26,757 bases of DNA from UBA6921 sp031363085 (GTDB lineage Bacteria; Pseudomonadota; Gammaproteobacteria; SG8-11), in assembly GCA_031363085.1 (NCBI GenBank), contig JANLTU010000192.1, positions 1 through 26,757 of the forward strand, in the 5' to 3' direction. Positions 8,846 to 16,699 of this stretch are shown piece after piece. A model generated the notes under the pieces. The model did not search any database. It saw nothing but the letters and a program-made list of their open reading frames with translations, and was not told the origin of the DNA. Within the stretch, counting starts at the first letter, position 1. Each line of letters starts with the position of its first letter. Made by a program: the position numbers and the translations under genes.

Positions 8846-9307
8846 ATGCACTTTATCCAGGCCACTGAACGCGTACTGCTGACCGCTTGGGTGGGTGGTC
8901 TGTGGGCCATCGGCTATCTGGCCGCGCCAGTGCTGTTTAAAGTGCTGGATGACCGGCGCATGGCCGGCGAGCTGGCCGGGCAGATGTTCAAGATCATCGC
9001 GATAGTCGGCTTGGTGTGCGGTACGGTGTTGCTGATCGCTGCGATGCGGCGCCACGGCGCAGGCTGGATACGTTCGTGGCGAGTGTGGACGCTCGTGGCG
9101 ATGCTGGTTCTGGTGGCGATGGGCCTATTCGTGTTGCAACCGATGATTCAAGACCTGAAGGCGCAAGGCTTGGTCGAAGGCAGCGAACAAGTCCGCCGCT
9201 TCGGGATGCTGCATGGCGTGTCGTCGATTCTTTATCTGCTTACGAGCGTGGGCGGGCTCGCGCTGGTGGCTTGCGGGTTGGTTCCGCGCCGCGTGCCTTC
9301 AACCTAG
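8846..9307 (+). CDS. DUF4149-family inner membrane protein
   Basis: A 153-residue integral membrane protein with four predicted membrane spans at about residues 8-30 (WVGGLWAIGYLAAPVLF), 43-62, 79-100 and 122-146. The pattern and the conserved GxxxxGYLAAPVLF start fit the DUF4149/TMEM205-like family found in this position in many Beta- and Gammaproteobacteria; its function is unknown. The ATG at 8846 is preferred to a TTG at 8825 because it begins just before the first span. The 3' end runs 68 bases into the 3' end of yhbY on the other strand, so the last span and the basic tail of YhbY are coded on opposite strands of the same DNA. Confidence 0.8.
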   Translation: MHFIQATERVLLTAWVGGLWAIGYLAAPVLFKVLDDRRMAGELAGQMFKIIAIVGLVCGTVLLIAAMRRHGAGWIRSWRVWTLVAMLVLVAMGLFVLQPMIQDLKAQGLVEGSEQVRRFGMLHGVSSILYLLTSVGGLALVACGLVPRRVPST

Positions 9308-9608
9308 GTTTGGGTTTCTGCGGCGGCTGCTTGGTGGCTTGCGGTGCCTTGCGATACAACACGGCAATGTGGCCGATGACTTGCACCAACTGTGCGTCTG
9401 ATTGTTTTGCCACCGCGTCAATTGCCACACGACGCGCTGCACGATCTTCTCCCGGCACTTTGATTTTGATCAGCTCATGGTGGTCCAGCGCGATGTTGAG
9501 TTCCGCGAGTACCGCGTCGGTGACGCCGGCCTTGCCGATGAGCACGATGGGTTTGAGTTTGTGGGCTGCGGCGCGTAGCGCGCGGGTGTTGTTTTCCGAT
9601 AAGGGCAT
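9240..9608 (-). CDS. yhbY: CRS1-YhbY domain ribosome-associated RNA-binding protein
   Basis: A 122-residue protein. Residues 1-95 form the CRM (CRS1-YhbY) fold with the LKPIVLIGKAGVT segment; GKAG at residues 25-28 is the RNA-binding GxxG-type loop, and ALDHHELIKIKV follows. In E. coli YhbY associates with the large ribosomal subunit precursor. The ATG at 9608 is preferred over a GTG at 9617 because it matches the usual MxLSxxQ-type start. The C-terminal 30 residues are an extra basic, Pro-rich tail (KQPPQKPKPRLK and onward) absent in the short E. coli protein; its coding DNA overlaps the convergent DUF4149 gene by 68 bases. It is divergent from the small membrane protein gene at 9626. Confidence 0.92.
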   Translation of the reverse strand: MPLSENNTRALRAAAHKLKPIVLIGKAGVTDAVLAELNIALDHHELIKIKVPGEDRAARRVAIDAVAKQSDAQLVQVIGHIAVLYRKAPQATKQPPQKPKPRLKARGAEPTRKPPARARPRS

Positions 9609-9625
9609 GGGGTGCACGGACTCGC

Positions 9626-9913
9626 ATGAATAAAAGGGCGCGTAGTGTAACCCGGCAGCGGAAATATTTCGCGGTTGCGGCCAGTCCGTTTAACGCCGTG
9701 AAACTGGCGCTTGGTGTCATTATTGTGGTTGGTGGTTTGCTGGTTTTAGTGAGCGGCAAACTGGCTGCAAGCCCGCTGACGCAGCTATTTGTGGTTGGCA
9801 CCTATGGTGTCATTGCAGCGCTGGGCCTGATTGCAAAAACGCAGCAAGTGGTACGCGCGCAGGCAGTAACTTCCGATGAGAAATCATCTATTAACAACCA
9901 ACTTGAAAAGTAA
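9626..9913 (+). CDS. Small two-span membrane protein, unrecognised
   Basis: Encodes 95 residues with a basic N terminus (MNKRARSVTRQRKYF) and two hydrophobic spans, at about residues 25-45 (VKLALGVIIVVGGLLVLVSG) and 51-70 (LTQLFVVGTYGVIAALGLIA), followed by a polar tail. By the positive-inside rule both ends would be cytoplasmic. The ATG is 18 bases from the divergent yhbY start, leaving almost no room for two promoters between the start codons. The rlmE gene begins 12 bases after its stop, so it may be the first gene of the rlmE-ftsH unit. I know no family for it. Confidence 0.6.
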   Translation: MNKRARSVTRQRKYFAVAASPFNAVKLALGVIIVVGGLLVLVSGKLAASPLTQLFVVGTYGVIAALGLIAKTQQVVRAQAVTSDEKSSINNQLEK

Positions 9914-9925
9914 CTACCGATCACC

Positions 9926-10546
9926 ATGGCGCGCACCAAAAGCAGCAGTCGCTGGTTAAAAGAACATTTCGACGACCCGTATGTGAAGCGCGCGCAGAAG
10001 GAAGGTTATCGTTCGCGTGCGGTCTACAAATTGCAGGAGCTGAACGAGCGTGACCGGTTTTTGCAGCCCGGCCTGTCAGTGGTGGACTTGGGTGCAGCGC
10101 CCGGTGGTTGGTCGCAGTACGCAGCGAAGATTTTGGGTAAGACGGGACGCATCGTGGCCATGGATATTTTGCCGATGCAGCCGATCAATGGTGTGTCGAT
10201 GTTGCAGGGTGATTTTCGCGAAGCTGAAGTCCTGGAACAGTTGCTCGCGTTGGTCGGTGCCGATAAGGTCGACTTGATACTGTGCGATATGGCCCCCAAT
10301 ATGAGCGGTACCGACGTGATTGATCACCCGCGCGCGATGTACATGGCGGAACTGGCCATCGAGTTTACGCAACAGGTGTTACGTCACGACGGCGATCTGG
10401 TAATGAAGTTGTTTCAGGGCAGCGGGGTGGATGAGTTCATCAAAGCGTTACGCACCCTGTTCACCAAAGTAGTGTTTCGAAAACCCAAGGCTTCGCGCGC
10501 ACGTTCTCCGGAATTGTATGTGCTGGCCAGAGGCTACAAGCTGTAG
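9926..10546 (+). CDS. rlmE: 23S rRNA 2'-O-ribose uridine methyltransferase RlmE (FtsJ/RrmJ)
   Basis: Methylates the 2'-O of U2552 in the A loop of 23S rRNA on the assembled large subunit, using SAM. The 206 residues compare with 209 in E. coli. The catalytic tetrad is intact as Lys35, Asp121, Lys161 and Glu196, each three below the E. coli numbers. The SAM motif VVDLGAAPGGWSQ lies at residues 52-64. It sits 12 bases after the small membrane protein gene and 51 bases before ftsH, the conserved rlmE-ftsH pairing. In E. coli this pair is heat-inducible; no sigma-32 box was recognised here. Confidence 0.97.
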   Translation: MARTKSSSRWLKEHFDDPYVKRAQKEGYRSRAVYKLQELNERDRFLQPGLSVVDLGAAPGGWSQYAAKILGKTGRIVAMDILPMQPINGVSMLQGDFREAEVLEQLLALVGADKVDLILCDMAPNMSGTDVIDHPRAMYMAELAIEFTQQVLRHDGDLVMKLFQGSGVDEFIKALRTLFTKVVFRKPKASRARSPELYVLARGYKL

Positions 10547-10597
10547 TAAGTTTAGATCTCTAATTTTTTTCACTGCGACTATGCGAGGCGGAGCAAC

Positions 10598-12532
<1,935 letters not shown>

Positions 12533-12571
12533 GCAGGCGCTGGGTGTGAGGCCGCGTGTCCTCAACATGGT

Positions 12572-13384
12572 GTGAGTAATCTCGATCTAACTTCGCCCCA
12601 AGTCATGGGCATCCTCAACGTGACCCCCGACTCCTTTTCGGACGGGGGTCGTTTTTTTTCTGTGGATGCTGCCGTGCAGCATGCGTTAACCATGGTGGAA
12701 GAGGGCGCGGCCATCGTCGATGTGGGCGGAGAATCCACCCGCCCAGGTGCCGCCGTGGTGGGCGCACAGGAAGAAATTGATCGCGTGCTGCCGGTGATCG
12801 AAGCACTGCGTGGCAAAATCGCCGTGCCGATCTCCATCGACACCTGCAAACCTGAAGTGATGCGCGCGGCGCTGGCAGCGGGCGCCGGCTTCATCAATGA
12901 TGTTACCGCCTTGTGTGCGCCTGAGGCGCTGCAAATCGCCGCACAAGCGCGCGTTCCCGTGTGTTTGATGCATATGTTAGGTGAGCCGCGCAGCATGCAA
13001 GCTAATCCCGTTTATCAGGACGTGGTTGGAGAGGTGAAAGCCTTCCTCGCGCAGCGCATTGCCGCCTGTTTGAGCGCTGGAATCGCGCACGACCGATTGC
13101 TCATTGATCCAGGTTTCGGCTTCGGCAAAACCCTGCAACACAATCTCACTTTGCTGCGCCGACTTGACGAGTTCAGCACGTTGGGTGTTCCGCTCTTGAT
13201 CGGCGTGTCACGCAAGTCAATGATCGGCGCCTTGCTCGGCGCGGCACCTGCGCAACAACGCGTGTTCGCAGGCGCCGCCTTGGCCATGGTCGCGCTGGGC
13301 AAAGGCGCCACCGTGATACGCACCCACGACGTGCGCGCAACTTGCGATGTCATCAAAATGCACGTCGCGCTGCACGCGTTTTAA
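12572..13384 (+). CDS. folP: Dihydropteroate synthase
   Basis: Joins p-aminobenzoate to dihydropterin pyrophosphate in folate synthesis; the target of sulfonamides. It has 270 residues in a TIM barrel. Family motifs are intact: MGILNVTPDSFSDGG with Asn16, VDVGGESTRPGA, Asp90 in ISIDTCKP, Asn109 in GFINDVTAL, Asp179 in LLIDPGFGFGKT, Lys215 in GVSRKSMIG, and Arg250 with His252 in VIRTHDV. These correspond to the E. coli active-site residues with an offset of five or six. The start is GTG at 12572; the only other in-frame option, ATG at 12605, would remove the first strand. No good ribosome site precedes it, and a two-codon ATG-GTG-TGA frame overlaps it, so coupling to ftsH translation is possible. 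Confidence 0.95.
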   Translation: MSNLDLTSPQVMGILNVTPDSFSDGGRFFSVDAAVQHALTMVEEGAAIVDVGGESTRPGAAVVGAQEEIDRVLPVIEALRGKIAVPISIDTCKPEVMRAALAAGAGFINDVTALCAPEALQIAAQARVPVCLMHMLGEPRSMQANPVYQDVVGEVKAFLAQRIAACLSAGIAHDRLLIDPGFGFGKTLQHNLTLLRRLDEFSTLGVPLLIGVSRKSMIGALLGAAPAQQRVFAGAALAMVALGKGATVIRTHDVRATCDVIKMHVALHAF

Positions 13385-13413
13385 AACTGCACTGCTAAAA
13401 TTCGTTGCACTGT

Positions 13414-13449
13414 TTTTAGCAAAGATCATAGTTTTAGCAAAGATCATAG
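13414..13449. repeat. Perfect 18-bp tandem duplication
   Basis: TTTTAGCAAAGATCATAG occurs twice head to tail (13414-13431 and 13432-13449) in the folP-glmM gap. The first copy's TTTTAGC also pairs with GCTAAAA at 13394-13400, giving a seven-base stem with a 13-base loop just after the folP stop. The hairpin is not followed by a T run, so it is not a standard terminator. The repeat probably arose by replication slippage. Confidence 0.85.
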
Positions 13450-13520
13450 GCATTCATGAGCGGCTGGCGTCAACACTTGGCGCTCCATAGGGCGCAGTAA
13501 CCGACAACGGAGATTTGAGG

Positions 13521-14864
13521 ATGAAAAAAAAATATTTCGGCACCGATGGTATTCGCGGGCGGGTGGGTGAAGAACCCATCACGCCGGAGTTCATGTTGAG
13601 ACTCGGCTGGGCGGCTGGGCGGGTACTGGGTCGTCACGGCAAAGGGAAAGTTCTCATCGGCAAAGACACGCGCATTTCTGGGTATATGTTCGAGTCGGCA
13701 TTGCAAGCCGGACTATCAGCAGCAGGTATTGATATTTTGCTGCTGGGGCCGATGCCGACACCGGCGATTGCCTATCTGACACGCACGTTTCACGCGCAGG
13801 CGGGTATTGTCATCAGCGCCTCGCACAATCCTTACTACGATAACGGCATCAAATTTTTCTCGGATCAGGGCACAAAACTCTCCGACGAAATCGAACTTGC
13901 GATTGAAGCGCAACTGCAAAAACCCATGGTTACGGTTGAATCTGCGCAATTGGGCAAAGCCAAGCGTGTGGATGATGCAGGTGGGCGTTACATCGAATTT
14001 TGCAAAAGCACCATTCCGTTGCAGATGATGTTTCGTAGCATGCGCATTGTAGTTGATGCCGCGCACGGTGCAACGTATCACGTTGCACCAAATGTATTTC
14101 GCGAGTTAGGCGCGGAAGTCATCACGGTGGGCACAGAACCCGACGGTCTGAATATCAATGACGGTGTTGGTTCCACCCATCCGCAGTTTTTACAAAGCCA
14201 GGTGCTGCACTATCGCGCAGATCTGGGCATCGCGTTGGATGGCGACGGTGATCGCGTGATGATGGTTGATCACACCGGTGAGGTTTTGGACGGCGACGAG
14301 CTGCTTTATATCATTGCTCGCGCGCGCAAGAACGCAGGCACGTTAAACGGCGCCGTAGTCGGTACCGTAATGAGTAATTTAGGTTTGGAACATGCGCTGC
14401 GGGACATGGGCGTTGGGTTCAAACGCGCAGCAGTTGGTGACCGCTATGTGCTTGAAATGCTACGCCAGGAAAACTGGGTGCTGGGCGGTGAATCGTCTGG
14501 CCATATTATTTGCCTGGATAAAACCACCACCGGTGACGGTACGGTGTCCGCCTTGCAGGTCTTGGCGGCCCTTGTGCAGAGCGGCCGCACACTGCACGAA
14601 CTCAAAGCCGGTATGAAAAAATATCCGCAAGTCCTGTTGAACTTGAAAATGGACAAAAAATTCGACGTCGCCAATAACGAGCAAATTCGCAAGGCGGTGC
14701 GTGATGCCGAAGTACGCTTGGCCGACGCTGGCCGAGTGTTGTTGCGTCCGTCCGGTACTGAACCGTTGGTGCGTGTGATGGTGGAAGGCCAGGACTTGCA
14801 GCAGGTCCAGTTGCTCGCGCAAGAAATCGCGTCGGTCGTTACGCAAGCCATGAAGGCAATTTAA
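13521..14864 (+). CDS. glmM: Phosphoglucosamine mutase
   Basis: Converts glucosamine-6-phosphate to glucosamine-1-phosphate for UDP-GlcNAc, the precursor of peptidoglycan and lipopolysaccharide. It has 447 residues (E. coli 445). The phosphorylated Ser101 lies in ISASHNPYYDNGIKF. The Mg-binding loop has Asp240, Asp242 and Asp244 in DGDGDRVM. The sugar-binding GESSGH motif and the C-terminal phosphate-binding RPSGTEPLVRVMVE are present. The ATG at 13521 has GGAG eight bases upstream; a TTG six bases earlier is less likely. It is separated from folP by 136 bases with a tandem duplication. A chromate-resistance-type gene follows after 18 bases, instead of the tpiA-secG pair seen after glmM in Pseudomonas. 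Confidence 0.97.
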   Translation: MKKKYFGTDGIRGRVGEEPITPEFMLRLGWAAGRVLGRHGKGKVLIGKDTRISGYMFESALQAGLSAAGIDILLLGPMPTPAIAYLTRTFHAQAGIVISASHNPYYDNGIKFFSDQGTKLSDEIELAIEAQLQKPMVTVESAQLGKAKRVDDAGGRYIEFCKSTIPLQMMFRSMRIVVDAAHGATYHVAPNVFRELGAEVITVGTEPDGLNINDGVGSTHPQFLQSQVLHYRADLGIALDGDGDRVMMVDHTGEVLDGDELLYIIARARKNAGTLNGAVVGTVMSNLGLEHALRDMGVGFKRAAVGDRYVLEMLRQENWVLGGESSGHIICLDKTTTGDGTVSALQVLAALVQSGRTLHELKAGMKKYPQVLLNLKMDKKFDVANNEQIRKAVRDAEVRLADAGRVLLRPSGTEPLVRVMVEGQDLQQVQLLAQEIASVVTQAMKAI

Positions 14865-14882
14865 TAGTACGGAGGATTCGGC

Positions 14883-15335
14883 ATGAAATGGATTACGCGT
14901 GAACGTCCTAAAATCGACCGTATAGCTTGCCCGTGGCTGATCATGCGATTTATTGATGAGACCGCGAAATTTTTGTACGTTCCGGAACACGAGGTTTTAT
15001 CCACAGCGCGTGAAACCGGTGCGATTCCGTACGACGTCTCAGACGTCGAGCTTACACACGTCGGGGAGCTGTGCAGTTTTGACGCGTTTTTAAAAAAATA
15101 TCAGCTTAATGACCCAGCCTTATACGCCTTGGCGATGATTGTGCGCGGCGCGGATACCAACCAACTTCAAATTGCACCACAGTCGGCCGGACTATTGGCG
15201 ATATCTTTGGGACTGTCACGTAATTTCAGCAACGACTTGGAAATGCTCGCGCATGGCATGGTGCTCTACGATGCATTATTTGCGTGGTGCAAAGAATTAC
15301 GAGCAGAAATTCACGGCTGGAAATATCCAGTGTGA
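14883..15335 (+). CDS. ChrB C-terminal-domain protein (chromate resistance family)
   Basis: A 150-residue soluble protein matching the ChrB_C family along its whole length: WITRERPKIDRIACPWLI (residues 3-20), FLYVPEHEV, GAIPYDV, LTHVGELCSFDAFL, ALAMIVRGADT and GLLAISLGLS. In characterised ChrB proteins this domain follows an N-terminal helix-turn-helix region and takes part in chromate sensing or resistance; here it stands alone, and no chrA transporter is in the window. Possible metal or oxyanion ligands are Cys16, His59 and Cys64. GGAGG lies seven bases before the ATG. It is 18 bases after glmM and may be read through from it. A role in chromate resistance is by family only; other oxyanion or redox roles are possible. 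Confidence 0.8.
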   Translation: MKWITRERPKIDRIACPWLIMRFIDETAKFLYVPEHEVLSTARETGAIPYDVSDVELTHVGELCSFDAFLKKYQLNDPALYALAMIVRGADTNQLQIAPQSAGLLAISLGLSRNFSNDLEMLAHGMVLYDALFAWCKELRAEIHGWKYPV

Positions 15336-15346
15336 TTTTGCGTAGG

Positions 15347-15711
15347 TGCAGCGCTGCAAAGAGAAAAAGGGCTACGGCGAACTGGCTGGGGGGCCGTAAC
15401 CTAAAAGGTGCCGTAGCCCTTATAAACTTGTATAAGGAAGGTACGCATAATAAAGATGCGTACCTATCACTGTCAAATTTTTTTGCTTGTTGGCTGTATC
15501 GGTTTATGGATTGCCAAATCCGGATACCAATATTTGGTATCCGCAAAAAATTAAACTCGCATGGATGGTAGGCAAGTCGTCATTTCTTGTCACCATGCTT
15601 ATGTGCTCGATATTGACATTATATCTGCGCTGCGCAAAACAGCTCATTCGACGAAGCTGAGTCGAGGCGCGGATCTCGTCATTCAATACCGTGTCGAATA
15701 CGATCCGCGCC
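15347..15711. repeat. Cluster of inverted repeats in a gene-free spacer
   Basis: The 444 bases between the ChrB-like gene and cspD contain no supported gene. They hold, in order: a perfect 12-bp palindrome TGCAGCGCTGCA (15347-15358); 12-bp arms AAGGGCTACGGC (15367-15378) and their complement (15410-15421); six-bp arms CTTATA/TATAAG (15419-15424, 15431-15436); 10-bp arms AGGTACGCAT (15439-15448) and complement (15456-15465), followed by a run of seven T at 15478-15484; 10-bp arms CGGATACCAA (15521-15530) and complement (15534-15543); and 10-bp arms GGCGCGGATC (15666-15675) and complement (15702-15711). All pairings are perfect as written. Some may be terminators for the flanking convergent genes, others remnants of small mobile repeats. 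Confidence 0.8.
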
Positions 15712-15779
15712 AAGGTTCTTATTCTACGAAATAACCACTCAGATCTAATACCAACGTATTCTTAACATTCACCACACTC

Positions 15780-16007
15780 TTAATTGCTCTGCTTGTTTTG
15801 CTCGCTCTTCAGACGGATCTGCGTTGCGTGCAATCCTTTGGGCCCCACGGTCAGTTCAAATTCGACCGGTTGACCACGTTTTAAAGTACGGTAGCCGTCC
15901 ATCTCGATTGACGAGAAGTGCGCGAAAATATCTTCGTCACTGTCATTTCCGCTGATGAAACCGTATCCCTTCGCGCTATTGAACCACTTCACGACACCTG
16001 TTGGCAT
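15780..16007 (-). CDS. cspD: Cold-shock-domain protein, CspD type
   Basis: A 75-residue single cold-shock domain that binds single-stranded nucleic acid. RNP1 is KGYGFI (residues 13-18) and RNP2 DIFAHF (26-31). The IFAH form, together with MDGYRTLKRGQ, matches CspD, which in E. coli is induced in stationary phase and inhibits replication, rather than the cold-induced CspA. The ATG at 16007 is chosen because an AAAGGAGG site lies 11 bases before it; the ATG at 16016 would be only two bases from that site. A polar tail rich in Lys, Gln, Asn and Ser follows the domain. The gene is divergent from clpS, as in E. coli and Pseudomonas. Confidence 0.9.
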   Translation of the reverse strand: MPTGVVKWFNSAKGYGFISGNDSDEDIFAHFSSIEMDGYRTLKRGQPVEFELTVGPKGLHATQIRLKSEQNKQSN

Positions 16008-16360
16008 AAATGACATAGCCTCCTTTAACCGACGTTAGTAACTCACCTGTTTTTGTTGTTTGAAGAGTCATATAAATCCTGCAGTTTGGGATGCTGCGTC
16101 TGGTACAACGACTTACAAAGACACTCCCGCTTCGCCGACAAATAAAAACACGAGCTCTTACCACATTTAGTGATAGCACATTATTCCGGTACTAGTGGTA
16201 TTCGTATATAGGGTATCTCATTAAGAGTTGCTCGGAGTTGCTTGCCTGAGTGACGGTAAGTATGTGAAATTAAGCTCAATGCTCGACGCATAGAGTGCAG
16301 AATACGCTGTGTATAAAATGTATTATGAAGGGACAAAATGAGACGTGCGGTGAACTTTTT
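16008..16360. promoter_or_regulatory. Divergent cspD/clpS intergenic region
   Basis: About 350 bases with no supported gene. It contains the cspD ribosome site (AAAGGAGG on the minus strand near 16019-16026) and must hold promoters in both directions. A direct repeat GAGTTGCT occurs at 16225-16232 and 16235-16242, ten bases apart, which places both copies on the same DNA face. TATAAA at 16312-16317 may be a -10 box for clpS, but I see no matching -35 box. The long AT-rich cspD leader could carry RNA structure, but I cannot show it. Confidence 0.3.
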
Positions 16361-16681
16361 ATGACAAAACAAAACCTTCCAGAGCGTAGTGATTCACTCA
16401 GCGTGCAGGAGGCGAAGCCACGCTTGAAGCGTCCGCCTTTATTTAAAGTGGTCTTGTTAAATGACGATTACACCCCCATGGAATTCGTAGTGCATGTGTT
16501 GGAGCAATTTTTTGCAATGAGCCGTGAGAAAGCCACGCAGATCATGCTGCACGTGCATACGCAGGGAAAAGGTATCTGTGGTGTGTTTACACGCGAGGTG
16601 GCTGAAACTAAAGTGGTACAGGTCAACGAATATTCGCGTAAACATCAGCATCCTTTACTTTGTACCATGGAAGCCGCCTAA
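16361..16681 (+). CDS. clpS: ATP-dependent Clp protease adaptor ClpS
   Basis: Binds proteins with destabilising N-terminal residues (Leu, Phe, Trp, Tyr) and hands them to ClpA. From the ATG at 16361 it has 106 residues. A flexible N-terminal arm is followed by RPPLFKVVLLNDDYTPMEFVV, whose NDDYTPM loop carries the acidic residues that contact the substrate alpha-amino group. MLHVHTQGKGICGVFTRE comes next, with His in the pocket, then AETK and HQHPLLC. An in-frame ATG at 16325 would add 12 residues; neither start has a strong ribosome site. The clpA start is 18 bases after its stop, so the two are co-transcribed. Confidence 0.95.
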   Translation: MTKQNLPERSDSLSVQEAKPRLKRPPLFKVVLLNDDYTPMEFVVHVLEQFFAMSREKATQIMLHVHTQGKGICGVFTREVAETKVVQVNEYSRKHQHPLLCTMEAA

Positions 16682-16699
16682 CGGATTTGGAGTGCCATC

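Noticed and set aside
15347..15711. CRISPR array
   Set aside because: The repeats are different inverted repeats, not regularly spaced identical direct repeats, and no cas gene is present.
15504..15713. A 69-codon minus-strand frame in the palindrome-rich spacer
   Set aside because: It is made of the inverted repeats themselves, lacks a ribosome site and looks like translated repeat DNA.
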